Shown here piece after piece: positions 24,061 through 32,114 of a stretch of 41,134 nt of DNA. The notes under the pieces are model-generated. The model was not told the origin of the DNA and did not search any database. It was given only the letters and a program-made list of their open reading frames with translations. Source of the stretch: Myxococcales bacterium (GTDB lineage: Bacteria > Myxococcota > Myxococcia > Myxococcales > Myxococcaceae); assembly GCA_030681895.1 (NCBI GenBank), contig JAUXRI010000185.1, positions 1-41,134 on the forward strand, in the 5' to 3' direction. The position numbers were made by a program, and so were the translations under genes. The stretch's first letter is position 1. Each line of letters starts with the position of its first letter.

Positions 24061-25995
24061 TCAGTGGGCTGGCGTCAGCTCGACCGAGTAGCTGCGGTGC
24101 GAGACGAACTCGGTGCTGAGCCGAATCGCCCATGTCGCTTCGGTGAGGCAGTCGTTCATCTGCGGTGTGCCACCCGTCACGGTGACCGCGACGACTTCAT
24201 CGCCCGTCGCTTCGATGCCGACCGTCACACCAACGCCCTTTTCTGCCTGAGCCTCGCAAGCGGCGACACCCGGCGCGAGCAGGGCTCGCAACAGCGCTTC
24301 GAAGTCCACCCGGTGCGCGACCGCGAAGCCGCAGCTCGACGAAGTCCCGCAGCCACCGCAGCTGGTGCCGTGCATCGCGAGGAGGTCGCCGAACGCCCCC
24401 TCGGCCACCCCTGCAGTCGACGGGGCCGCGCCAGGGGAAACGAAGAGAAAGGACGTCACCGGCGAGACCGAATGCGAAAGGAACGCAGCCGTTCGTAGCT
24501 CGTCGTCGCTGAGCCCGCCGCGGAGTTCGTCGTCACCGACCGCGATACCTGGCAGCCGGCTGGCGAGGGTCGAGTCGACGCTCACCGTGCGACGGAACTC
24601 GCGCGCCCACACCTTGCCCGTGACGGTGAGGGACTCGGGTGGCGTCGCGTCGATGCCGTGCACGCGCACCATCGTGCCTTCGTGCAGCTCGGGCTCGACG
24701 GTGAACTCGGGCAGCCCGTCGCCCTTCACCTTGAAGTCGTCGACGCGCACCGGCCGCACCAGGTGCAGGAGCGCCCTCGCCGACGCCTCGAGGTCGTCAG
24801 GCGCCCCGCCCACGCGGACGAAGATGCCGCCGGTCGCAGCGGCGATGGGCGAGAGCGCGGCGTCGTCGTCGCGGGCCTCGTGGAGCGGGCCTCCGCTGCG
24901 TCCCCATCGGCCGACGACGTGCGCCACGACCTGGGGCGCCGACCTGAACGCGTCGATGACCACGTCATTCGAGAACCCATCGCGCAGCCGCTCGTCGGTG
25001 AAGAGCAGCACGCGCCCGATTCCACCTTCCTGAGCGAGCAGCTGAGCGGCCAGCGTCGCTCCGGTGTCGAGGTTGGAGCCATTGCCAGGCGCCAGCCGGC
25101 TCGCGGGCGTCGACGCGAGCAACGCCGCCACCTCGCGCGCTGGCACGAAGCGGCCGAAGAGGCGTTCGGCGAAGCGACGCGTGAGCACCACCTCGACCTG
25201 CGCGTCGGGCACGTTCGCGAGCCAGGGCGCAATCACCTCGAGCTGCGCGGCGATGCCCTGTGGCCCTTCGCTGTGCGACGCGTCGATGACGAACACCACG
25301 CGCGGCGCCACGGGAGCACGGCTCAGCTCCGGTGCGGTGTCGACCTCGAACCGCCACAGCGTGCGGTCGGTGTCGAGCTGCGAGGTCGCCCAGCGCACGT
25401 CGGCCACCGCGTCGGTGTGGTGTTGTTGGCGCACCACGAACCCGTCCACCGTCTCCTCGACCGCCGCGCCGTCGAACACCGGGGCAGTCATTTCATCCTT
25501 CGGGAAGTGGAACAGCAACACGCCGGCTTCGTAGTCGGGCGTCACGGCGACGTCGTACTCGACAGTCACCGTCTCTCGCGGAAGCAGGCCGAAGAGGTCG
25601 AGGTCGAGCTCGTTGTCTCCTGCCCATTCCAAACGGCCGATCGGCGCGGGCGCGGCCTGGCCAGGGCTCGTCAGCAGGTCCCACTGCACGGCGACGTCTG
25701 CGCTGCCAGACAACGCGCCCGCCGAGGGGATCTCGGTGCCGCGGCCGATACGCAGGGCCGTCGCCACCGCGCCTTCGGGCAACACGAGGTCCCGGTGCTC
25801 GTACGACTGAACGTGGTCGCTGTCGTTGCGTAGCACGCGTTTCACCTTCAACGTCGCCGCGCCCGCCTCGAAGCGCACGCTGATGGTGTGGCTGAGCTCG
25901 TTCACCCCGGGCTCCGTGAGCTGGAGTCCGGCGAGGTCCTCCGGCCCGCACGCCAGCAAGGAGAGCGCAGCGGCGGCAATGGTGAGGTGGCGCAT
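24061..25995 (-). CDS. VIT/VWA-domain lipoprotein with AgmX-like C-terminus
   Basis: A 644-residue protein from ATG 25995 with signal ending SLLAC (Cys17). Residues ~30-200 resemble a VIT (inter-alpha-trypsin) domain, including RVLRNDSDHVQSYEHRDLVLPEGA and the closing LLPRETVTVEYDVAV. A von Willebrand A domain follows; its metal-site motif DASHS (DxSxS) is near residue 236, with a later FTDERL. After a beta-rich part comes a short Cys cluster (SCGGCGTSSSCG). The last ~70 residues resemble the AgmX/PglI C-terminal domain (VGIEATGDEVVAVTVTGGTPQMNDCL, then RSYSVEL), known from myxobacterial gliding and envelope proteins. A surface adhesion or assembly role is plausible but inferred. It is divergent from glutamine synthetase. 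Confidence 0.8.
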   Translation of the reverse strand: MRHLTIAAAALSLLACGPEDLAGLQLTEPGVNELSHTISVRFEAGAATLKVKRVLRNDSDHVQSYEHRDLVLPEGAVATALRIGRGTEIPSAGALSGSADVAVQWDLLTSPGQAAPAPIGRLEWAGDNELDLDLFGLLPRETVTVEYDVAVTPDYEAGVLLFHFPKDEMTAPVFDGAAVEETVDGFVVRQQHHTDAVADVRWATSQLDTDRTLWRFEVDTAPELSRAPVAPRVVFVIDASHSEGPQGIAAQLEVIAPWLANVPDAQVEVVLTRRFAERLFGRFVPAREVAALLASTPASRLAPGNGSNLDTGATLAAQLLAQEGGIGRVLLFTDERLRDGFSNDVVIDAFRSAPQVVAHVVGRWGRSGGPLHEARDDDAALSPIAAATGGIFVRVGGAPDDLEASARALLHLVRPVRVDDFKVKGDGLPEFTVEPELHEGTMVRVHGIDATPPESLTVTGKVWAREFRRTVSVDSTLASRLPGIAVGDDELRGGLSDDELRTAAFLSHSVSPVTSFLFVSPGAAPSTAGVAEGAFGDLLAMHGTSCGGCGTSSSCGFAVAHRVDFEALLRALLAPGVAACEAQAEKGVGVTVGIEATGDEVVAVTVTGGTPQMNDCLTEATWAIRLSTEFVSHRSYSVELTPAH

Positions 25996-26081
25996 GGCCG
26001 TCGGACACCGGGCGCGGCGTCTCGTTCCGTCGCTGCCGCCCACGAACGAGATCAAGCCCTTCAGGGAGAGGTGGCTGACGT

Positions 26082-26110
26082 TTGAACTATTTCTGATGGA
26101 GTTAAGACTA
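26082..26110 (+). promoter_or_regulatory. Candidate promoter of the glutamine synthetase gene
   Basis: An unusually AT-rich stretch for this genome lies 90-120 bases before the glutamine synthetase ATG. TTGAAC at 26082-26087 resembles a -35 box. A weak -10-like element lies within 26103-26110 (TAAGACTA), at 15-17 bases spacing depending on the hexamer chosen. No sigma-54 signature was found. This is a pattern call only. Confidence 0.25.
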
Positions 26111-26198
26111 AACGCGCGGCCCTGAAGCATTGTTGGGCCTCGACCGAGGCTCTCCGGTGTGCGATGGAGCGCTCCGGACCTCACCCAAGGAGCCACGC

Positions 26199-27641
26199 AT
26201 GTCGACCCCTCCCCTCCGCGACTTCCTCGAAATTCCCTACGAGCAGCTCGAAGAAATGAACCTGTCGGTGAAGCAGGCGCGGCTCAACCGCGAAGCTCCG
26301 GACAAGCTCAAAGAAGCCCGCATGAAGTACCTGACCGATGAGCGCCGCATCAAGGCGGTCACGGTGTGCTTCACGGACCTCGAAGGCCGGCTGCAGATGC
26401 TGGACTACGACAAGAAGTTCCTCCTCAAGAGCCAGGACAACCTGACGTTCGACGGCTCGTCGGTGCGTGGCTTCTCGGCGCAGCACGAGTCTGACCTTCG
26501 CCTGAACATCGACTGGGCCTCGTTCTACTGGCTCCCGGCGGACGTGTTCGGCCCCGGCAAGGTGCTGGTGTTCAGCGAGGTGCTCTCGCGCGATGGCTCC
26601 ACGTACTCGAGCGACATTCGCAGCCGCCTCAAGCAGTACGGTGAGCAGCTGTTCGCGAAGGACGGCACCGTGTGCCACGTCGCGCCCGAGATCGAAGGCT
26701 TCCTCTTCGAGGGCAAGGACGCCGAGCGCCGCTACAGCGAGACGGGCAAGTTCAACTACGTGTCGACGGGCGGCTACTACCACTCGTTGCCGGGCGACAA
26801 GCTGCGCACGTTCATCGACTCGGCTGCCGAGGTGCAGCGCGCGATGGGCTTCGGCAACGAGAAGGACCACCCCGAGGTCGCGCCCAGCCAGTTCGAGATG
26901 AACTTCTCGTACTCCGAGGCGCTCATCACCGCCGACCAGGTGCAGCTCTACAAGCTGCTGTGCCGTCAGGTCGCCGCGAACCAGGGCATGACGGCCTCGT
27001 TCCTGCCGAAGCCCGTCACCGGCGTGAACGGCAACGGCATGCACACCAACATGTCGTTCTCCAAGGGCGGCAAGAACCAGTACTGGGATCCGAAGGGCCA
27101 GGACGGGTTGTCGAAGGTGGGCTGGGAAGCCATCGACCGCATCCTCACCAACGCCGACGACCTCTGCCTCATCTTGAACCCGTCGGTGAACGCGTACCGC
27201 CGGCTCGACCCGCACTTCGAAGCGCCCAACCAGATCAAGGCGTCGGCGAACAACCGTGGCGCGATGGTGCGCATCCCCACCGGAAACGAGCGCTCGGCTC
27301 GCATCGAGGTGCGCAGCGTGGCGCCCGACGCGAACCCGTACCTCGTCTTCTACGCGCTCATGCGCACGATCGTCGAAGGCGCGGGCTCGGAGACGACGGC
27401 CGATGAGTCGAAGCGCAGCCGCACCCGCTTCCTGCCTGACAACATCTACGACGGCATCCGGCTCTTCAAGGGCTCGAAGTTCATGTCCGAGGTGCTGGGC
27501 GAGGCGGTGCAGGGCAAGTTCGCGGAGCTCAAGCAGATGCAGGCCGACCGCTGCCCGAAGGCGCTGGGCTCGCAGATCAAGGTGCCCGAGATTCAGTTCC
27601 ACCATGAGGTGACGAACCAGCTGCTGTGGAGCCAGTTCTAA
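26199..27641 (+). CDS. glnA: Glutamine synthetase, type I family
   Basis: A 480-residue enzyme that makes glutamine from glutamate, ammonia and ATP. Start is ATG 26199 with AAGGAG upstream. Hallmarks in order: FDGSSVRGF near 86, metal-ligand region EIEGFLF near 165, EVAPSQFEMNF near 225, NGNGMHTNMSF near 275, the NPSVNAYRRL loop, and RIPTGNERSARIEVRSVAPDANPY near 360. The N-terminus has about 45 extra residues before the beta-grasp domain compared with E. coli GlnA. Tyr417 in DNIYDG sits where GSI-beta enzymes are adenylylated (NLYD), so adenylylation is possible but not shown. A strong terminator follows. The family is certain; whether this is the main GlnA or a paralogue is not. Confidence 0.93.
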   Translation: MSTPPLRDFLEIPYEQLEEMNLSVKQARLNREAPDKLKEARMKYLTDERRIKAVTVCFTDLEGRLQMLDYDKKFLLKSQDNLTFDGSSVRGFSAQHESDLRLNIDWASFYWLPADVFGPGKVLVFSEVLSRDGSTYSSDIRSRLKQYGEQLFAKDGTVCHVAPEIEGFLFEGKDAERRYSETGKFNYVSTGGYYHSLPGDKLRTFIDSAAEVQRAMGFGNEKDHPEVAPSQFEMNFSYSEALITADQVQLYKLLCRQVAANQGMTASFLPKPVTGVNGNGMHTNMSFSKGGKNQYWDPKGQDGLSKVGWEAIDRILTNADDLCLILNPSVNAYRRLDPHFEAPNQIKASANNRGAMVRIPTGNERSARIEVRSVAPDANPYLVFYALMRTIVEGAGSETTADESKRSRTRFLPDNIYDGIRLFKGSKFMSEVLGEAVQGKFAELKQMQADRCPKALGSQIKVPEIQFHHEVTNQLLWSQF

Positions 27642-27672
27642 AGCGCCGAGCCGATCCCCTCGTGCTTTTCGC

Positions 27673-27704
27673 GGCCTCCGTGTGACGAACACGGGGGCCG
27701 TTTT
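27673..27704 (+). terminator. Rho-independent terminator after glutamine synthetase
   Basis: GGCCTCCGTGT (27673-27683) pairs with ACACGGGGGCC (27689-27699) with one G-U pair around a five-base loop, giving an 11-bp stem. It is followed by GTTTTC. It lies 31 bases after the stop of the glutamine synthetase gene. Confidence 0.88.
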
Positions 27705-27753
27705 CATGTCTGGCCCTCGACAGCGCGGCGGCTTGGGGCTTTCGTAGCGGGCG

Positions 27754-28374
27754 ATGACGTTCCTCACGCTCCTCGCGATTCCGATGGTGGTGAGCGGCGC
27801 GGCTCCGGGCCTCAAGCTCGACGGCGTGAAGAGCCGCGTCGAGGCATGGCCGGTGGCGAAGCTCGAGCTCGAGGCCGCTGCGTCACTCACCCGCGCCGCG
27901 ACGCAGCCCGAGGCCGGGTTCACCGTGGTCGCCGACCCCGAGGCGCGCGCTGACGTGCTGATCCGCGGCCTGCTGGCCCCTGCGAAAGACGGCGCCGCGG
28001 TGCGCTTCACCTGGGCGCTCAAGACGCAGGGCTGCCCGATGCTGACCGACCAGGTGGCCTGGGACTTCAAGACGCCGCGGCTGTCGCCCGTCGCGCTCGA
28101 CTCGATGTCGACGCAACTGGCGAAGCGCGCGCAGGTGTTGCTCGACAAGGCGCAGGCGCAGCACGAGACCTCGTGTATTCCCATCGACGGCGTGGGCCCG
28201 CGGACCGTCACGGCGAGCAAACCCTCCTCGCGACCACCACCACCGCCGCCGCAGCAGCCGACGTTCCCGACGGTGGGTGGGCTGCCTCAGCCCGTTCGGG
28301 CGCGGCTCTTCGTGGGGCCGGGCGGCGCGACCGCCTCGGGGGCCGGTGGCACCGTGCCCGCGAGCAACTACTGA
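27754..28374 (+). CDS. Secreted protein of unknown function with Pro-rich tail
   Basis: A 206-residue protein with a short hydrophobic N-terminus (TFLTLLAIPMVVSGAA) suggesting export. The middle ~120 residues look like a folded domain with a GCPML Cys and an amphipathic helix. A Pro-rich segment (SSRPPPPPPQQPTFP) and a Gly/Ala-rich end follow. No family is recognised. It is followed by a tiny membrane protein gene, three bases after its stop, and both are probably in one transcript. Confidence 0.65.
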   Translation: MTFLTLLAIPMVVSGAAPGLKLDGVKSRVEAWPVAKLELEAAASLTRAATQPEAGFTVVADPEARADVLIRGLLAPAKDGAAVRFTWALKTQGCPMLTDQVAWDFKTPRLSPVALDSMSTQLAKRAQVLLDKAQAQHETSCIPIDGVGPRTVTASKPSSRPPPPPPQQPTFPTVGGLPQPVRARLFVGPGGATASGAGGTVPASNY

Positions 28375-28377
28375 AAC

Positions 28378-28593
28378 GTGCGTGCGCTCGTCATCATGCT
28401 CGCGACGCTGGTGGGTGGCGCGCTCGGCCTGTTCGGACCCGTGCTCGTCGCGATTGCCTTGAACGTCGGCTCGATGAGCTACGAGGCGTTCCTTCCCATC
28501 GTACTGGTGACGACGCCGGTGGGGGCCGTCGGCTCCGCGGTGGTGGCCTGGGTGGTGTTCTCGCGACGCATGGAGCGCCTGCAGTCGAAATAG
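28378..28593 (+). CDS. Small two-helix membrane protein
   Basis: A 71-residue protein starting with GTG three bases after the preceding stop. Two hydrophobic helices are clear (about residues 4-28 and 38-62), ending in a basic tail (RRMERLQSK). No family is recognised. Coupled position supports it being real. It converges with the PAP2 gene, whose stop is four bases away. Confidence 0.6.
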   Translation: MRALVIMLATLVGGALGLFGPVLVAIALNVGSMSYEAFLPIVLVTTPVGAVGSAVVAWVVFSRRMERLQSK

Positions 28594-28597
28594 CGCC

Positions 28598-29590
28598 TCA
28601 GAACGTCCACGTACTGGCGAGCCCGACGCCGCTCACCGACAGCACCGGTGTGACGGCCTGCCAGGTGACGCGGGTCGTCGGCAGCGCGGCGCGATGGCGC
28701 ACCACCCACCGGCCGATGAGGTAGCCGGTCGCCGCGCCGAAGAAGACCTCGGACGCGAAGTGGTAGTCGTCGAGCACCAGCCACGTCGCCAGCGCTCCGC
28801 CGACTCCGAGCAGCAGCACGTGCAGCCACGGCGCATCGACGTACGTGGAGTAGGCGCCGATGAGCGCGAAGAGGCTCGCCGAGTGGCCCGAGGGAAAGCC
28901 GTCGGGGAACGACAGCCGCGTCGGCCCGAAGAAGGTGCCCGCGCCCGAGCCATGGAGCACGCCCTCGCGCCCCGTCAGCAGCTTCAACGTCACGTGGTAC
29001 GCCTGCGAGACCAGCAACGCCTCGGCCGCCAACGTGCTCGCCTCGAGCAGCTTCTCGTCTCCTGCGAGCGCGCCCACCAGCATGAGCGTCAACGGCGTGA
29101 GCACCTGGGTGAGGCCGAGGGCGAGGTTGCTCCCGGGCGTCCACAGGTGGAACGAGGCGGGGCGCGCGGTCTGACAGACGGACGAGCTCGCGGGTGCGAC
29201 GTCGCAGTTGGCGCCGCGTGCCTGATGCAACACGTCCTGCAGGCGCGCGTCGGCCGAGCGGCCGTCGATGGGCACGAACGCCGCGACGGTCGGCGCCGTG
29301 ACTGCTGCGAACAGGGCCCAGTCGCCCACCGACCAGGACACGATGGTCGACGGAATCGAGATGAGGTCGGCGAGCGTTCGCAGCACCAGGCTCCTCAGCC
29401 ACGGCCAGGGCGCGCTGTGTTGGTAGCGCCAGTCGTCGCCGAGGAAGAGCCCTCGTGGAGGCTCGGCCGTGCGGTTCTGGGGAGGTGTGGTTGGCGCAGC
29501 GCTCGGGGGCGGCGTGGAGTCACCACCCTCGTCCGCGCCAGCGCGCAGGGGCGCGAGGAGCAGCAGCGAGGTGATGACGAAGGACCGCAT
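28598..29590 (-). CDS. PAP2-superfamily phosphatase-like membrane protein
   Basis: A 330-residue protein with a signal peptide and a Pro/Thr-rich linker, then several membrane helices. The central PAP2 motif FPDGFPSGHSASLFALIGAY is intact, and the third-motif His is present in DDYHFASEVFFGAATG. The family's first motif (KX6RP) appears as KLLTGREGV, lacking the second Arg and the Pro. The third motif lacks its Arg and has Glu in place of Asp (HX3E). Normal PAP2 enzymes remove phosphate from lipids such as undecaprenyl pyrophosphate or phosphatidic acid. Here activity may be altered. The start codon is ATG 29590; the region before it contains an inverted repeat. Confidence 0.78.
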   Translation of the reverse strand: MRSFVITSLLLLAPLRAGADEGGDSTPPPSAAPTTPPQNRTAEPPRGLFLGDDWRYQHSAPWPWLRSLVLRTLADLISIPSTIVSWSVGDWALFAAVTAPTVAAFVPIDGRSADARLQDVLHQARGANCDVAPASSSVCQTARPASFHLWTPGSNLALGLTQVLTPLTLMLVGALAGDEKLLEASTLAAEALLVSQAYHVTLKLLTGREGVLHGSGAGTFFGPTRLSFPDGFPSGHSASLFALIGAYSTYVDAPWLHVLLLGVGGALATWLVLDDYHFASEVFFGAATGYLIGRWVVRHRAALPTTRVTWQAVTPVLSVSGVGLASTWTF

Positions 29591-29694
29591 GACGGACCAG
29601 AGGCTGCTCTCGTCATCTGTCCACGTCTACGTTTGCGTACGTGTGGTCCCGCGCCTGCTGAAGGTCGGTCGATCACTCAAGCTTCTGAGGTGAG

Positions 29695-29722
29695 CCGGGC
29701 ACGCTGTGACGGGCGTGCCCGG
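29695..29722. promoter_or_regulatory. Perfect inverted repeat between divergent genes
   Basis: CCGGGCACGC at 29695-29704 and its exact reverse complement at 29713-29722 surround an eight-base loop. It lies in the 202-base gap between the PAP2 gene (start 29590) and the lipoprotein gene (start 29793). There is no T run, so it is more likely an operator or RNA hairpin than a terminator. Confidence 0.5.
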
Positions 29723-29792
29723 ACATTCCTGTCGTCTCCCCTGCAGCCCAGAGGTTGATCCGCTCGGCATCACGATTGCTGTGCAGTCGTTC

Positions 29793-30257
29793 ATGCGTGC
29801 TCGCCTGATGGTGGTCCTGCTGCTGGGGTTCTCGTGTGGCCGCACCGACCTGTTCGACGAAGACGGCATGGGTTGGAGCAGCGAGAACACTCCGAGTCCT
29901 GGCGATGCCAGGACCTGTGCGACCCCGCGGACGCCTTGTACGCGTGCACCCAGGCCAGCCACCCGAACCCTCGAGTGGCTTCGAGGCACGTGTGAAGGCG
30001 GGCTCACCTGTCTGCCGCAAGACGCCCAGCAATGCGACCAGAAGGGTCAGTGTGGCGGCCACTGCGTCTTCCTCGACTTCGATCTCGCTCCCAATGGTTC
30101 GCCCCGAACACAGATCTACGGCAGCTGCCCCGCGTGCGGACAATGCGTGCTCACCTGCTACGGGGTCGCGGGGTGGGAGTGCCCGAAGAATTGTTCTGCG
30201 ACCGTGCTTTCGCCGTTTGGCTTCGTCGACAGCGCGGGTCGGTGCTTCGTGGACTGA
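29793..30257 (+). CDS. Cys-rich lipoprotein, possible local frameshifts
   Basis: A 154-residue predicted lipoprotein (MVVLLLGFSC, Cys15). The C-terminal half is convincingly coding and Cys-rich (CPACGQCVLTCYG, WECPKNC). Residues ~35-60 are odd: they are Thr/Pro/Arg-rich with poor third-position GC. In another frame over about 29880-29965 the same DNA reads WRCQDLCDPADALYACTQASHPNPR, with strong GC at third positions. A pair of compensating frameshifts, real or from the assembly, would reconcile this. No function known. Confidence 0.6.
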   Translation: MRARLMVVLLLGFSCGRTDLFDEDGMGWSSENTPSPGDARTCATPRTPCTRAPRPATRTLEWLRGTCEGGLTCLPQDAQQCDQKGQCGGHCVFLDFDLAPNGSPRTQIYGSCPACGQCVLTCYGVAGWECPKNCSATVLSPFGFVDSAGRCFVD

Positions 30258-30387
30258 GCCGCCAGGTGAACGGCGTGCCGTCGCGCGGTTTCGTCGGCGA
30301 GCGCTGCGGCGAGTGACACCCGTCGCGTTGTCGCGCTGTCGAGACCACCTCCCGACGCGCGGCCGTGTGCCACAGTGACCGCCGCTC

Positions 30388-30726
30388 ATGTCGCTGCTCC
30401 TCTCACTGTTGCTCGCCGGTGCGCCGCTCGAGCCGTCGCCGGCTGCGGTGACGATTCGTGCGCGTGCGTGGAAGGTGGCGGTCACCGGTGGCTCGCTCGT
30501 TGTCGTCGGGCTGGGCTTCTTCATCAGCTCGCGCGTGCTCGCCGGCACCATGCCGACCGACCCGGCGCTGCAGAACACCAGCAGCGCCTTTCAGGTCGGC
30601 GGCGTCATGCTGATGGCGAGCGGTGCTTTGGTCGCGCTGCTGGCGCTGCCGATGTGGTTCTGGACCGACGAGCCCACCGCACCGGCCGTCGCGCTCAGCC
30701 CTTTCGGAGTCGTCGGCCGATGGTGA
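30388..30726 (+). CDS. Small exported/membrane protein
   Basis: A 112-residue protein with an N-terminal signal-like segment and two more hydrophobic helices (about 32-50 and 68-90). A short polar linker and tail complete it. No family is recognised. It overlaps the start of the DUF3943 gene by seven bases, so both are probably made together. Confidence 0.65.
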   Translation: MSLLLSLLLAGAPLEPSPAAVTIRARAWKVAVTGGSLVVVGLGFFISSRVLAGTMPTDPALQNTSSAFQVGGVMLMASGALVALLALPMWFWTDEPTAPAVALSPFGVVGRW

Positions 30727-32102
30727 CGCTGGTCTCACTCCTGCTGCTCGCGTCGCCCGGAGCGCTCGAGCCAGCCGACCCTCCGCTCTCGGAAGACGGG
30801 GTGCCGCTCGCGCCACGCAAGGCCCGGGCGACCGAGCTGCCCCGCGCGCGCAGCTTCGTGGTGCCGGCCATCGAGGCGCTGCTCGTCGACTTCGCGCTCG
30901 CCAGCTTCAACAACCTCGTGAGCCGCGAGCCGTTCGCGCAGATCACGCTCGAGAGCATTCGCGTCAACCTGCCGCTCTCTGCGTGGGAGCTCGACTCCGA
31001 CTACTTCCTCACCAACCAGTTCGGGCACCCGTATCAAGGCGCGTGGGCCTTCACGGCGGCGAGATCGGCCGGGCTCTCGTTCTGGTGGGCGACGCTGTAC
31101 CCCTTCGTCACCAGCCTCGTGTGGGAACTGTTCTTCGAGGTCGACAAGCCGTCGGTGAACGATCACATCACGACCACCATCGGCGGCGCGCTGCTCGGCG
31201 AGGCGCTCTTCCGGTTGTCGATGCTCGTCGTGCGCAGCGGGTTGCCGAAGTGGATGCGCGAGGTGTTCTCGTTCCTGCTCGCGCCACCTGCGTGGATCAA
31301 CGACGCGCTCTTCGACGAACAGCTCGCCGCCGGAGACCTGCCGACGCTTCCCTTCTACCGGGGCTGGCTCGGAGGCGGCGTCGTGGTGCAGAGCCAGGCC
31401 GCGCGCGTCGGCGCGTTCCTCACGGCGCGCGTGATTCACGGCGCTCCCGACGAAGAGGTCAGCGGGCCCTTCAGCCACTTCGACATCGCGGCCGACCTGA
31501 GCATCGACCGCAACCAGGTGGTGGGTGACTTCACGGTGCGCGGGCTGCTCTGGGGTCGTGGCTATCGCCTGGGCAGACTCCACGGCGTCGCGGGTCTCTT
31601 CGGCTCGTACGAGTACGTCGCGCCGCAGATCTTCCGCGCCTCGTCGGTGAACGTGGGTGGTGGCACGCTCGCGCACTTCGATGTCACGCCGCAGACGGCC
31701 GTCGAGCTCATCGCCGTCGTCTCGGGAATTCCCTTCGGCGCTGGCGGCACCGTCGCGCCGAGCGAGGTGGTCGGGAGCCGCGACTACCACGTGGGTCCGG
31801 GCGTTCACCTCGAGGCCGAGGCTGCCCTCGTCGACGAGCGCTTCGGCTTCGTGGCCCTCGGTGTACGGCGCTGGAATCTGTTCGGCGGCTTCTACACGCA
31901 GCCCGCAGGCCACGACGCCATCACCTACGTGCACCTCAACGGGTTCGTCCGCACCGGGCGCGACGCGTTGATTGGGCTCGAGTTCGTCCGCGCGCTGCGA
32001 GACTCGCGCTTTGGTGACGTCGACGTGAACCAGTCGCTCAGCCAGCTCCGCCTCGTCGTGTGTTGGCTGTTCTCGGGCGAGCTGGGCATCGCGGCCCATT
32101 GA
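30720..32102 (+). CDS. DUF3943 family envelope protein
   Basis: A 460-residue protein with a signal peptide (MVTLVSLLLLASPGA). The N-terminal half contains the DUF3943 signature: NQFGHPYQGAWAFTAARS, LSFWWATLYPFVTSLVWELFFE, and KPSVNDHITTTIGGALLGE. The C-terminal ~230 residues alternate hydrophobic and polar residues and are rich in Gly and aromatic residues. That pattern suggests an outer-membrane beta-barrel. The ATG overlaps the end of the small preceding gene. Function is unknown. A PAP2-fold protein is encoded 1.1 kb upstream on the other strand. Confidence 0.82.
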   Translation: MVTLVSLLLLASPGALEPADPPLSEDGVPLAPRKARATELPRARSFVVPAIEALLVDFALASFNNLVSREPFAQITLESIRVNLPLSAWELDSDYFLTNQFGHPYQGAWAFTAARSAGLSFWWATLYPFVTSLVWELFFEVDKPSVNDHITTTIGGALLGEALFRLSMLVVRSGLPKWMREVFSFLLAPPAWINDALFDEQLAAGDLPTLPFYRGWLGGGVVVQSQAARVGAFLTARVIHGAPDEEVSGPFSHFDIAADLSIDRNQVVGDFTVRGLLWGRGYRLGRLHGVAGLFGSYEYVAPQIFRASSVNVGGGTLAHFDVTPQTAVELIAVVSGIPFGAGGTVAPSEVVGSRDYHVGPGVHLEAEAALVDERFGFVALGVRRWNLFGGFYTQPAGHDAITYVHLNGFVRTGRDALIGLEFVRALRDSRFGDVDVNQSLSQLRLVVCWLFSGELGIAAH

Positions 32103-32114
32103 CGCGCGAGCGAC

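Noticed and set aside
26060..26110. A sigma-54 promoter before the glutamine synthetase gene.
   Set aside because: The TGGC-N-TTTG-like sequence lacks the conserved GG/GC spacing of -24/-12 elements.
26181..28220. A 679-codon minus-strand open frame.
   Set aside because: It runs antisense to glutamine synthetase, which is certain from motifs. No ribosome-binding site or domain.
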